From assembly GCA_023436145.1 (NCBI GenBank), contig JAEZKP010000030.1, positions 1-60,707 of the forward strand: a stretch of DNA of 60,707 nt, written 5' to 3'. The stretch is from Fibrobacterota bacterium (GTDB lineage: Bacteria; Fibrobacterota; Chitinivibrionia; Chitinivibrionales; Chitinispirillaceae). Every line of letters starts with the position of its first letter. Positions within the stretch are counted from its first letter, which is position 1. Positions 8,504 through 17,238 of this stretch are shown piece by piece. Below the pieces are notes generated by a model, which did not search any database, was not told the origin of the DNA, and was given only the letters and a program-made list of their open reading frames with translations. The translations under genes and the position numbers were made by a program.

Positions 8504-10145
8504 TCTGATATTACTACTGGTTACCTGTGCCACTATACTTATCAGTTGTTCCACCGAGTATGCGGGTGGTACTGCAGATACCGGAAATGCCAAAGTAGCA
8601 GCAATTATTTATACAGGTGAAGGAAAGCCAGCAGCGGGAGTCTCAGTTGTCTGCTGTCCGGTTGACTACCTTGCAGGTATTGATTCAGGATCAGCTGTTA
8701 AAAAGGTCATAGAAACCACAACCGATGATTCAGGCTTCTTCGCTTTAGACTCGATTGATTCTGGAGAATACATTATTGAAGTAAATGACCATAAATCTTC
8801 TGTGGTTTCTTTCAAAGTCGGAGTTTCTGACGAAAACAGTCCAACAGTATCGCTCAAGGACACATTGAAACCTTATGCCATATTGCAGGGAAATGCAGGT
8901 CAGACAACAGACACATCTTTGCATCGGTTTATTCTTATTTACGGACTACAACGCCGTGTTCCAGTTTCCACAGATGGATCATTTATAATCAATGACCTTC
9001 CTGAGGGCCAGTTTGATCTGAGGATAGTAGCTGACAGAGAAGGGTGGGTTCCTGTTGATATCGACAGCCTCAACTTATCTTCAGCACAAACCGTGTCAAT
9101 CCCGTTTGCCGGCTGGAATAACCGCTACATCATTACTCTTAATACCACCCCGGAAGGTGCTGACATTCAGGAGAATGTATATGACTTCCCGCTACTGATC
9201 AGATTATCAGAGCGCAATTTCGATTTCAACCTTGCAAACCCGGATGGAAGTGACTGCATTTTTACAGACGCACAAAACAATCCTCTCAGTTTTGAGATTG
9301 AGCAATGGGATAATATTGCAAAGAAAGCCAGTATCTGGGTTTCTATGGATACCGTTTATGGTAATACAGAAGAACAGACTATAATTCTTCTCTGGGGTAA
9401 CCGAAATAAAGTGCTCACACAAAATTCAGGTTCCGTGTTTGATTCTTCAAAAGGTTTTCTGGCATGTTATCATTTTAACGGTGATCTATTGAATGCTTCA
9501 GCAAACATGTTTAACGGTATTGATAGTAATACAATTGATAATGATAAAGGAGTTATCGGACGTGCCCGCTCATTCAACGGATCTACCAGTTATTTCCGGG
9601 TTAAAGATCTTCCGGATCGTCCAAACGGATCTATCTCCTTCTGGTTCCGACCGGCAGCAGACATTGACCTGTCCAATGCAAAAACACAGGGAATATGGGG
9701 AAAGAAAATAGAGGATTCTCACAATTTCACTCTTAGTATTCAGGGTTTGGATTTCTTTCCCAATGCAGGATTTGCAGGAAACCTGTTTACTAAACTAGAA
9801 AACTCTGCAGGTGGAGAATATCTTAACAGCAAAACCGCCAGCTTCTTTGGCAATGTCTGGTATTTTGTTACCTGGAGCTGGGGTGATGGAAGGAACTCCC
9901 TTTACCTCAACGGAATTCTTGAAAATTCCATAACCGATTACCGCCCGGTTTCCGGGAAAGCAGACGATGAGATCGGACGCAGTCTTTATGATGCATCCAA
10001 TATTCCAGATGGAGTACCGGGATATTTTAAAGGTACACTCGATGAATTCCGGCTGGAAACCAAGGCAAGAACTGCCAGCTGGGTGAAGCTTAGTTACATA
10101 AACCAGCGTCCTGATCAGAAACTGATAACTATAGTAAAGCAGTAA
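8496..10145 (+). CDS. Surface lipoprotein with DUF2341 and LamG-like domains
   Basis: A 549-residue protein from the ATG at 8496, where a lipoprotein signal (MNNLILLLVTC ... LISC) begins; the open frame upstream would spoil it. After the lipidated cysteine come a carboxypeptidase-regulatory-like beta domain (to about residue 200), a DUF2341 domain (pattern YDFPLLIRL ... DGSDCIFTDAQ ... EIEQWD), and a concanavalin/LamG-like domain from GFLACYHFNGDLLNAS to the end (SISFWFRP, LDEFRL). Such proteins usually bind carbohydrate or other surface ligands. Translation is coupled to the upstream TIGR02147 gene. Confidence 0.85.
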   Translation: MNNLILLLVTCATILISCSTEYAGGTADTGNAKVAAIIYTGEGKPAAGVSVVCCPVDYLAGIDSGSAVKKVIETTTDDSGFFALDSIDSGEYIIEVNDHKSSVVSFKVGVSDENSPTVSLKDTLKPYAILQGNAGQTTDTSLHRFILIYGLQRRVPVSTDGSFIINDLPEGQFDLRIVADREGWVPVDIDSLNLSSAQTVSIPFAGWNNRYIITLNTTPEGADIQENVYDFPLLIRLSERNFDFNLANPDGSDCIFTDAQNNPLSFEIEQWDNIAKKASIWVSMDTVYGNTEEQTIILLWGNRNKVLTQNSGSVFDSSKGFLACYHFNGDLLNASANMFNGIDSNTIDNDKGVIGRARSFNGSTSYFRVKDLPDRPNGSISFWFRPAADIDLSNAKTQGIWGKKIEDSHNFTLSIQGLDFFPNAGFAGNLFTKLENSAGGEYLNSKTASFFGNVWYFVTWSWGDGRNSLYLNGILENSITDYRPVSGKADDEIGRSLYDASNIPDGVPGYFKGTLDEFRLETKARTASWVKLSYINQRPDQKLITIVKQ

Positions 10146-10192
10146 CAAATCCTGATATTATGTGGCGAGCGCTCGCCCCCGGCATATTTACA

Positions 10193-11257
10193 TCAGTATT
10201 TCTGCAAAATTGACAATAACTGATAGTTTGTCCGTTGCGGATTACTGTACTGCTCAAGAGTTTGATGCAGGCTTTCACCTCTGGAAATGATTCCGAAATC
10301 AAGATTCTTATAATTCCAGTAACTGAAACCGATATCCATTTCCTTACAGACTGATAACAGGTCATCAAGCCACTTTATCTGGAACTGCATGGGAACCGGT
10401 GCATATACTCCAAACTCGTCACATATCACTGGTACACCGTATTTTTTTCCGAAAGCCTGAACCGGAGCAATCTCCTCAAAAAAGCGCTCCCTGTTCCAGA
10501 CACCATCTGACAAGATCAGTCCGTATTTACGGGTAAATCCCTTTCCATAATCAGAGGGGTACTCCCGCTTTACTTTAATCTCCGGCTCCCCCATCCAGGG
10601 CGCAAACTGATGAGTAAAAAGAAGCGGTTCATAGAAATGGAAACAGTAAACCATGTTATCCAGGTCAACCGGGGTCAGCTCTGTATAAGTTGAAGGCCAG
10701 TTCCACATATTGGAACCGACAATTATCGGGGTTTTAGATGCATACCTGCGGATGTTTTTGCAAAGCTTATCTTTGATATTATTCCAATTTGAAGCAGTGG
10801 GTGCAACCGGTTCGTTAAGTGCCTCATAATAGAGGTGACTATTGTCACTATAACGTTCAGAAAGGCAGGCCCAGATTTTTTCAGTTTTTCTCAGATATAC
10901 GGGATCTGCAAAGAGATTCTGCACCGCAATATTCATCGAATCGGCAAAATCATGTCCAGGGCATTCATGCAGATCGATAATCATGGAAAGATTTGCATTG
11001 CAAGCCCACTTTACTGCCCGGTCCAACTGACGTAACCTTTGTTCCATCGGCCTGGCATCTTCATCAAAAAAATGGTAGAAATCCACCGGAACACGTACAT
11101 GGTTGAACCCCCATTTCTTTACCTGAAAGAAATCATCTTCAGTGATAAAGCTTTCCATATGAGCATCGGTACCTGGAAAGTTTTCCGGATCTTTCTCCCT
11201 GATTGCATCTACCTGACTGAGCCAGCCACCGATATTAACTCCACGCAAACGTTCCAT
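10193..11257 (-). CDS. Glycoside hydrolase family 5 (endoglucanase/beta-glucosidase-like)
   Basis: A 354-residue GH5 TIM barrel. It opens with RGVNIGGWLSQ, carries HVRVPVDF and IDLHECPGHDF, has the acid/base glutamate in ALNEP near residue 148 and the nucleophile in CDEFGVY near 281. These enzymes cleave beta-1,4- or beta-1,3-linked glucans and mannans. No signal peptide is visible, so it may act on imported oligosaccharides in the cytoplasm. Start ATG has AGGAA upstream. It stands alone, convergent with the lipoprotein gene. Confidence 0.88.
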   Translation of the reverse strand: MERLRGVNIGGWLSQVDAIREKDPENFPGTDAHMESFITEDDFFQVKKWGFNHVRVPVDFYHFFDEDARPMEQRLRQLDRAVKWACNANLSMIIDLHECPGHDFADSMNIAVQNLFADPVYLRKTEKIWACLSERYSDNSHLYYEALNEPVAPTASNWNNIKDKLCKNIRRYASKTPIIVGSNMWNWPSTYTELTPVDLDNMVYCFHFYEPLLFTHQFAPWMGEPEIKVKREYPSDYGKGFTRKYGLILSDGVWNRERFFEEIAPVQAFGKKYGVPVICDEFGVYAPVPMQFQIKWLDDLLSVCKEMDIGFSYWNYKNLDFGIISRGESLHQTLEQYSNPQRTNYQLLSILQKY

Positions 11258-11401
11258 ATTTCCTGATATCCCTGTTTACCTTAGCCTGCTATTTTATTAC
11301 AACTGTTTTAGCCCTTATCAACGAAGAACACCATTAACAGTCTTTTTTCCATCACTCCTCAAAATCACAACAACAACAGGCACTGAAGCCCTATAAAACA
11401 A

Positions 11402-11525
11402 AGCAGACGATTCTTTTGAAGCGACTTGACTCGCACTCCTCTGATTATCAGGTTCATGCTCTTTGAAGCTGTGAACCTGTTAATTTAAAGGGGACAGTGC
11501 GATTCATCACCAAAGAATCGTCCGC
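11402..11525. repeat. About 124-bp imperfect long hairpin (MITE-like)
   Basis: Outer arms AGCAGACGATTCTTTT and CAAAGAATCGTCCGCT are inverted copies with two mismatches. A second perfect 8-bp pair, CAGGTTCA (11449-11456) and TGAACCTG (11472-11479), lies at the centre at equal distance from both ends. A short CGCACT/AGTGCG pair lies between. No transposase is inside. It fills most of the gap between the GH5 and metY genes and could be a non-autonomous element or a terminator-like structure. Confidence 0.5.
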
Positions 11526-11566
11526 TATAATATAATTTGAGACTGAATGAAATAAAACCGGGTGGA

Positions 11567-12856
11567 TCAGACCAAATTCAGTGCTTCATCCAAAGCATTA
11601 ATAAGATCATCCGGGTGCTCCAATCCGATTGATAAACGTATCAGATCGGGAGTAAGGCCGCTCTCAAGTCGCTGTTCTTCGCTAAGCTGGCTGTGAGAGG
11701 TGCTGGCCGGATGTAAAATCAGACTCTTTGCATCACCGACATTTGCTAAATGAGAATAAAGCTTTATGGTGTCAATGATTTTGACAGCCGCATCATATCC
11801 GCCCTTAACTCCAAAGACGACCATTCCACCAAAACCGTTTTTCAGATATTTACTTGCGGTTTCATATGAGGGATCACCTTTAAGTCCAGGATAACGAACC
11901 CAGGAAACTTTTGGATGATTTTTCAGATGTTCTGCGACCTTTAGAGCGTTTTCTGAATGTCTGGACATGCGCACAGGTAAAGTCTCGATTCCCTGCAGGA
12001 AAATCCAGGAGTTATCCGGTGAAATTGCTGCACCGAGATTCCGGAGAGGAACTGTGCGCACCCGTAAAGCGAAAGCGATAGGTGATAATGGTTCAGGCAG
12101 GTCCAGAGCCCAACGTAAACCATGATAATTATCATCCGGTTCGATAAACAGTGGATGTTTTCCGGCTTTCCAGTCAAATTTACCGGCGTCGGTTATAATT
12201 CCACCGATTGCCGCTCCGTGCCCTCCCAGCCATTTGGTTAATGAGTTTATGACTATGTCTGCCCCCAGCTCAATGGAACGCAATAAAAAGGGTGTGGTAA
12301 AAGTGGCATCCACAATCAGAGGAAGACCATTACGGTGAGCAACTTCTGCGACCGCTTTTACATCGGTAAAGTCTAACACCGGATTGCCGATTGTCTCCAG
12401 GTATAGAGCTTTAGTCCGGGGGGTGATTGCATTTTGAAAGTTTTGAGGGTTAGAGGGATCGACAAATTTCACATTTATTCCCAGTTTAGGAAGAATAGCA
12501 TCAAACTGTGTGTAGGTTCCACCGTAAAGATTATTTGCAGATACGATTTCATCACCAGCCTGGGCTAAAGTGATGATGGCATAGAAAACGGCTGAAGTAC
12601 CGGAGGCAAGTGCTACCGAGGCAGCTCCGCCCTCAAGTTGAGTTACTCTCTGCTCCAGAATATCGGTAGTTGGATTCTGAAGGCGGGTGTAGATATTTCC
12701 CAGTTCTTTTAAGGCAAAAAGATTTGCCGCATGCAGGGTGTTTTTGAACAGATAAGAACTGGTACGATAAACAGGCACTCCCCGTGAAAAAGTTCCATCC
12801 ACAGGTTGACCGGCGTGAAGGGCCAGAGTTTCGAAATGATAATTTTGGGAGCTCAT
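11567..12856 (-). CDS. metY: O-acetylhomoserine sulfhydrylase
   Basis: A 429-residue PLP enzyme of the Cys/Met metabolism family. It converts O-acetyl-L-homoserine and sulfide to homocysteine in the direct route to methionine. It opens FETLALHAGQ and has YTRLQNPTTD, ALASGTSAVFYA, the PLP lysine in NSLTKWLGGHG near 206, and HPASTSHSQL near the C-terminus. The length and the extra segment around residues 225-260 are those of MetY rather than the shorter cystathionine gamma-synthases. AAGGA precedes the ATG. I see no SAM riboswitch in the short upstream region. Confidence 0.93.
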   Translation of the reverse strand: MSSQNYHFETLALHAGQPVDGTFSRGVPVYRTSSYLFKNTLHAANLFALKELGNIYTRLQNPTTDILEQRVTQLEGGAASVALASGTSAVFYAIITLAQAGDEIVSANNLYGGTYTQFDAILPKLGINVKFVDPSNPQNFQNAITPRTKALYLETIGNPVLDFTDVKAVAEVAHRNGLPLIVDATFTTPFLLRSIELGADIVINSLTKWLGGHGAAIGGIITDAGKFDWKAGKHPLFIEPDDNYHGLRWALDLPEPLSPIAFALRVRTVPLRNLGAAISPDNSWIFLQGIETLPVRMSRHSENALKVAEHLKNHPKVSWVRYPGLKGDPSYETASKYLKNGFGGMVVFGVKGGYDAAVKIIDTIKLYSHLANVGDAKSLILHPASTSHSQLSEEQRLESGLTPDLIRLSIGLEHPDDLINALDEALNLV

Positions 12857-12945
12857 GCCATTATCCTTTCATATGGTGAAGAGTCGTTGATTGTTTCGTT
12901 TAAGTATTAAAGTACTATAGATGAGTAACGATATTCTCCTATTTT

Positions 12946-12991
12946 GGGGACGGAGGAAACTTTGCCTACTTGCCAGGTTTTCTCCGTCACC
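12946..12991. repeat. REP-like hairpin, copy 1
   Basis: GGGGACGGAGGAAAC and an inverted TTTTCTCCGTCACC lie 17 bases apart. One arm has GGGACGG while the other ends CCGTCAC, so the outer pair is mismatched. It sits just downstream of the HPr gene. Confidence 0.75.
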
Positions 12992-12999
12992 GGTTTAAA

Positions 13000-13263
13000 T
13001 TAAATACCAGAACCGTTCTCGAAGAGTTCAGCGATCTGTGCGATTGCGCACTCTTCATCTTTACCATCAGCAGTTACCTCGATCAATTCTCCTTTTCTGG
13101 CAGCCAGCAGAAGTATTTGAAGGATCGAGCAACCGTCAGCCTCAGAGCAACCATGGCAGAGGGTGATTTTTGAGTTAAATTGCTGACAGGTTTCCACGAT
13201 TTTGGCAGCGGGTCTGGCATGGATGCCAAGTTCCTGGCGGATGATGAATTTTTTTTTGATCAT
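13000..13263 (-). CDS. HPr-family phosphocarrier protein
   Basis: Eighty-seven residues from the ATG at 13263, which has CGGAG six bases upstream. GIHARPA places the phosphorylated histidine at H15, and the regulatory serine position is kept in GCSILQ as S46, both at canonical HPr numbers. HPr passes phosphate from enzyme I to PTS sugar permeases, or regulates metabolism when Ser46 is modified by HPr kinase. The region around Ser46 (CHGCSEADGCS) is cysteine-rich, which is unusual. No enzyme I or EII gene is nearby. REP-like hairpins sit immediately on both sides. Confidence 0.88.
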   Translation of the reverse strand: MIKKKFIIRQELGIHARPAAKIVETCQQFNSKITLCHGCSEADGCSILQILLLAARKGELIEVTADGKDEECAIAQIAELFENGSGI

Positions 13264-13288
13264 GGGCAACTCCGCTTCTGGCAATTAA

Positions 13289-13334
13289 GGGACGGAGGAA
13301 ACTTAGAAAACAGGCAAAGGTTTTCCCCCTCCAC
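13289..13334. repeat. REP-like hairpin, copy 2 (decayed)
   Basis: A perfect left arm GGGACGGAGGAAACTTAG is followed by a degraded right arm (GGTTTTCCCCCTCC). It lies 25 bases upstream of the HPr start, in that gene's leader. Confidence 0.65.
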
Positions 13335-13489
13335 TGGCGATTGACTGGCCAAACACAAGTAAAGCATCTGGCCATCCATTAGTTTGTTTATAAATTTTGT
13401 GAACAATTATTAATATAGTTTCTGAAATACCCGGAACAAAGAAAAAAAAATGAGAGCGAAATCCGTGGCGGCTGGGAAGCCGCGGTGAT

Positions 13490-13545
13490 GGGGACGGAGG
13501 AAACTTAGCATCAGAAACTATTTTGACTAAGTTTCCTCCGTCCCC
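13490..13545. repeat. REP-like hairpin, copy 3
   Basis: GGGGACGGAGGAAACTTAG pairs fully with CTAAGTTTCCTCCGTCCCC across an 18-base loop, giving a 19-bp stem. This is the best-matched copy of the GGGACGG/CCGTCCC type. Confidence 0.85.
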
Positions 13546-13721
13546 CAAATGCTTCGGACGAACTCTGAATCTGGCAGCTAGACGTTTTTTGAACTCAGTT
13601 ACTTTCAAAACTTTTATAGATTGAATCCTTTAATGGGCCATTTTATTGACATTAAGATATCTCAGAAGCTGCAGTTATACACATATACGCAGGACTTAAG
13701 AAAATAATTTTTTAGGATTTT

Positions 13722-13765
13722 GTGACGGAGGAACTATTTCCACCTCATAAAGTTTCCTCCGTCAC
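13722..13765. repeat. REP-like hairpin, copy 4
   Basis: GTGACGGAGGAAC and AAAGTTTCCTCCGTCAC form the GTGACGG/CCGTCAC variant; both outer arms carry the changed base, so the stem is preserved. It is the nearest copy downstream of the transposase gene. The rest of 13264-14085 contains no gene that I can support. Confidence 0.8.
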
Positions 13766-14085
13766 TATAATTTTGAAGTGCCGTATAGATTCTAATCTCT
13801 TTTCCACTTGAATGTGATGTCAACCCCGTAAAATTCCCTTGGCTTAGAAAGATTACCATAGTTCCCCCGATTTTTTCCAATAGCTGGGCTATTACCCTTC
13901 ACTTAAACTGCTTTACCTTTAATTTTTCCCATTAACTAAATCTGTCTCAGATTCGCATAGTTTCAAATCAGTGATCATTATCAACCTTTCACAAAGCTCT
14001 ATGTAATATCTCACAAAGAAACGCTGTTCAGGCCCAGCAAGATAAATTCAGCCCTAATTGATAACCAGGAGATTCTATTCATTAA

Positions 14086-15066
14086 TCAAGCAGGAAGGTC
14101 TACTTTCATATCCCGGGCTATAACCTTTCCCTGTCTAGCCAGCCTGCCAACTGCAGTCCGGCTTATATTAAGCCTTACCGCAGTACTTAACATGCTCATT
14201 TCCAGCACCCTTACAGCAAAGTAGCAGTACAGTTTGCGGGCATTCGATAATGGATTCATCCGCCCCCTACACCTAAGATCTTCTGCAGGAATTGAAAATA
14301 TAGAAGTCACAAACTCTGTAAGTCTGTTATGATCCCAGCCCCAGGCCTTGTGATTAGCCATCAGGATTCTTCTTTGTTTATCCAGTTTAATTGCATCCTG
14401 AATAAACTCCTGGCTTCCAATCACCCAATAACCTGGCTCAAACATATCCTGCCGGTCTTCATTGGAACTCTTTATCATTTCCAGAAAATCCTGATACGAA
14501 TCGCATTTTTCTATCATTAATTCGACGGTTTTACGGTATAGGACTTTGGGGTCGATAATGCAATTATTGGAAAAAAGGTTTATAATCTGGTCAATTTTCA
14601 GATTTGGAAATTGGCTGTTTCCCATGAATGCAGAATGGGTGCAATCTTTAAACTTATCCAGTTCTTCGATACTTTTGCACAGATGAGCTCTTATGGGACC
14701 GGTGTGCAGATATGCTATCAGTTTTTGCGCAGCAGGACCATCCTGCACAACCTCTGACTTGGGCCTGCCCTGAAATAAATAACCGTTAAAACCATGTCTT
14801 TTGTTATAGAAACGGGCATAAGCGGAATGAAACCCCTGTAAAAGATCTTTCAGGGGACGATTATTAATCCGTAAAGCCATGTGGTAGTGAGTCGGGTAAA
14901 AAGCGATTCCCAGAAGATCAAATTCGGTCTCAATAAGGAATTTGTCGAGGTAATGCAGGAATTTCTCTTTATCGGTGGGGTCGTAGAAAAGAAGTCGATC
15001 ATCGATGAGCTTAGTGGTGATATGGTGAATGGCATTCGGGACGCAGAGTCTGAATTTTCGGGCCAT
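14086..15066 (-). CDS. REP-associated tyrosine transposase (RAYT, Y1/HUH family)
   Basis: A 326-residue IS200-like transposase. The HUH metal site is H60-Y61-H62 in YPTHYHMALRI, and the candidate catalytic tyrosines are Y83/Y87 in HSAYARFYNKRHG. LFQGRPKSE follows, as in RAYTs. The C-terminal part (STAVRLNISRTAVGRLARQGK, residues about 290-315) looks like a helix-turn-helix that could bind the repeat. RAYTs cut and move REP hairpins as single-stranded DNA. Here the gene is surrounded by copies of one hairpin family, the nearest 84 bases upstream of the start. All motifs are intact, so it is probably active. Confidence 0.85.
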   Translation of the reverse strand: MARKFRLCVPNAIHHITTKLIDDRLLFYDPTDKEKFLHYLDKFLIETEFDLLGIAFYPTHYHMALRINNRPLKDLLQGFHSAYARFYNKRHGFNGYLFQGRPKSEVVQDGPAAQKLIAYLHTGPIRAHLCKSIEELDKFKDCTHSAFMGNSQFPNLKIDQIINLFSNNCIIDPKVLYRKTVELMIEKCDSYQDFLEMIKSSNEDRQDMFEPGYWVIGSQEFIQDAIKLDKQRRILMANHKAWGWDHNRLTEFVTSIFSIPAEDLRCRGRMNPLSNARKLYCYFAVRVLEMSMLSTAVRLNISRTAVGRLARQGKVIARDMKVDLPA

Positions 15067-15149
15067 TTTTTCCCCCAGGAATCTGTGGTGAGCGATGAGA
15101 GGCGTTATGGAGGAAAAAAAGTATCAAACTTGGGGCCAGCGTGGTTCTG

Positions 15150-15194
15150 GTGACGGAGGAAACTTAGCAAGCGGTAAAAGTTTCCTCCGTCACC
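15150..15194. repeat. REP-like hairpin, copy 5
   Basis: GTGACGGAGGAAACTT pairs perfectly with AAGTTTCCTCCGTCAC over a 13-base loop. It is the same GTGACGG variant as copy 4, so the transposase gene lies between two matching hairpins. Confidence 0.85.
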
Positions 15195-15330
15195 AAAGGC
15201 TCTGGAAATTCAGCTTCAATGAGGGCTCATCTCCTCCCCCCAATTTCCATCCGATATCCATGAAAAATCACCATAACAGGGAAAAATGCCATTTTGACAA
15301 ATTGAAAGAGAATGGAGCAATGTATAGGGT

Positions 15331-15347
15331 AAAGTTTCCTCCGTCCC
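15331..15347. repeat. REP-like single arm, copy 6
   Basis: AAAGTTTCCTCCGTCCC occurs without a facing left arm. Single arms may be remnants or partners of distant arms. Confidence 0.7.
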
Positions 15348-15391
15348 TAATGGATTTAACTGGGTGAGCAAAAGGCCTTTTCACAATACTT

Positions 15392-15410
15392 CTAAGTTTC
15401 CTCCGTCCCC
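15392..15410. repeat. REP-like single arm, copy 7
   Basis: CTAAGTTTCCTCCGTCCCC again without a left arm, 45 bases after copy 6 and in the same orientation. It is just downstream of the GH16 stop. Confidence 0.7.
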
Positions 15411-15450
15411 GGAGCCCTAACTGCTCCCCAAAATATCCTCAGTAAATCCC

Positions 15451-17238
15451 CTACCTCCCCTTCAAACTACTGCCCACCACCTTCTCAAAAATCATCTTCT
15501 GCCCTTCTGCCGATCTGAGCTCCACTAAGTATAATCCACCGGGGTTGCCCCTGAAATTTCCATCTCTCAACCTTCCAAACACATCGGCTCTTCCCCTGGC
15601 AATCCCACTTCCCACTACGCGCCCGGATACAGTATAGATCTTGTATTGAACAGCTCCTGTATATTGAGGAATGTTCCCGGTTCCGTTTTGCAGCCTTTTT
15701 CCATAACAGGTCGATGTAACCTGACCCGGATAGCCATAAAACTCGATCTCACTTACATTCAGATAACCACCCGTTCCGTTGTATCTGATAAACCGCACAG
15801 GTTCGGAATGCACAACAGTCAAGCTGGTGTAAGACTTCTCAGAAGGAATCTGCGAAATAGTGCACATCTTCTCCCACTTGACACCATCAGAAGAGACCTC
15901 AAAACTACGTCCACCCATCCGATCTGCATATCCATCCCTTGGATAAAAACGGATAGAGGTGATAACCATCCCTTTACCTTCTCCGAAATCGAAACCGACC
16001 CAAACCGGATCACCTTCACAATCTGCAAATGTGGATGTATTCCCATCCATAGCAGCCTTATATTCGACACTGCTGTTTCCCTGATAGGGTTTACCACTGC
16101 CGATAATTTTTCCTGTCAGTTTATTACTTTCAGGACCGACTTCGACTGTTTTTGTCGCCTGAGAAAGAGTATTGGCAGGCACCGCATCATCTTTAATATT
16201 TTTGATAGTCAAATTCAGCTTTTTTTCTGTGCTCATACCAGAAATCGTCAGCACGACTGACCGGTTATCACTTTGCAATTTTGCCGCAGTTACAGTTACA
16301 CCACTTTCAGTAACTGCATAATTGGAAACCATTTCAGCGCTTTGTCTGTCCAGTCCTTCAGAAAAAAGTATTGAAACAGTACCTTTGGCTGATGCGATTG
16401 CATCTATTACCACAGGTTTCACTGTATCAGCGACTTCCTGATAAACCCGCACATAATCGATTATGTATTGAATCGGAAATGTAGTTCCCGATGGATCTCC
16501 CCCGTTACTGCCTATGGCCTGATTTATCATTATATAAGCTTTTTGACGGAAGGGATTACGTAATGTGGCCAGATTTCCATTGATAGTTGTACTTAAGTCA
16601 GTGCTATTCTGTAAAAAATCATCAACATACAGATCTATCTTATCCTCAGTCCAGTGCATTCTCCAGATATGGAAATCCTTGGCAAATTCACTGTCAACAG
16701 GTTTGGTTTGCGAATCCCATTTTGCCTGCCAGCGGGTGTTGGTTCCCCAGGCTACATTTGCATGGAGATTGCCGTTATAATATTCCATAATATCTACTTC
16801 ACCGTTGCTTGGCCACTCCTCAGAAACTCCCAAAGTCCAAAACGCCGGCCAGGAGCCTTTGCGGACATCGATTTTTGCCCTGATCTCAAAAATGCCATAT
16901 TGGTACTCTCTTTTTCCCCGGGTAAAAAGACTTGCAGAAGTATATTCGTTTCCATTCCAATTATCCCGACGAGCTTCGATTATAAGGTTTCCATTTTCCA
17001 TCCTGGCGTTTTCCAGTCGTTTTTCGGTATAGTATTGAAGCTCATTATTGCGGACATATCCTTTTTCATATCCCCAGTTCCTGGAATCAGGTAAACCACT
17101 TCCTTCAAATTCATCAGACCACACCAGAGAATAGTTTTCATAGGATGGTTGTGCGGTTGCAGGATTTATAAAGATGCAGCAAATAGCTGAGGGGAAAACT
17201 AAACCTGTTATAAAAAACGGTTTTAAACCACCTTTCAT
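15451..17238 (-). CDS. Secreted GH16 beta-glucanase with CBM-like and C-terminal tail domains
   Basis: A 595-residue exported enzyme with an N-terminal signal (hydrophobic FFITGLVFPSAICCIF, cleavage near ATAQ). The GH16 domain spans about residues 35-275, with the catalytic ExDxxE in GEVDIMEYY near 146-152, as in laminarinases. Next are an Ig-like domain (about 275-365), a discoidin-like carbohydrate-binding domain (about 380-510, FEVSSDGVKWEKM, VRFIRYNG) and a C-terminal beta tail (YKIYTVSGRVV, GGLYLVEL) like those of sorted surface proteins. It probably degrades laminarin or mixed-linkage beta-glucan outside the cell. AAAGGA precedes the ATG. Confidence 0.92.
   Translation of the reverse strand: MKGGLKPFFITGLVFPSAICCIFINPATAQPSYENYSLVWSDEFEGSGLPDSRNWGYEKGYVRNNELQYYTEKRLENARMENGNLIIEARRDNWNGNEYTSASLFTRGKREYQYGIFEIRAKIDVRKGSWPAFWTLGVSEEWPSNGEVDIMEYYNGNLHANVAWGTNTRWQAKWDSQTKPVDSEFAKDFHIWRMHWTEDKIDLYVDDFLQNSTDLSTTINGNLATLRNPFRQKAYIMINQAIGSNGGDPSGTTFPIQYIIDYVRVYQEVADTVKPVVIDAIASAKGTVSILFSEGLDRQSAEMVSNYAVTESGVTVTAAKLQSDNRSVVLTISGMSTEKKLNLTIKNIKDDAVPANTLSQATKTVEVGPESNKLTGKIIGSGKPYQGNSSVEYKAAMDGNTSTFADCEGDPVWVGFDFGEGKGMVITSIRFYPRDGYADRMGGRSFEVSSDGVKWEKMCTISQIPSEKSYTSLTVVHSEPVRFIRYNGTGGYLNVSEIEFYGYPGQVTSTCYGKRLQNGTGNIPQYTGAVQYKIYTVSGRVVGSGIARGRADVFGRLRDGNFRGNPGGLYLVELRSAEGQKMIFEKVVGSSLKGR

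Noticed and set aside
11326..11475. Minus-strand open stretch reading FYRASVPVVVVILRSDGKK
   Set aside because: It looks protein-like but lies inside the nested hairpin, has no start and no recognised family; it could be chance or a decayed tail.
13303..13608. Minus-strand frame of 101 codons
   Set aside because: It runs through two REP-like hairpins and has low-quality composition, with no start signal.
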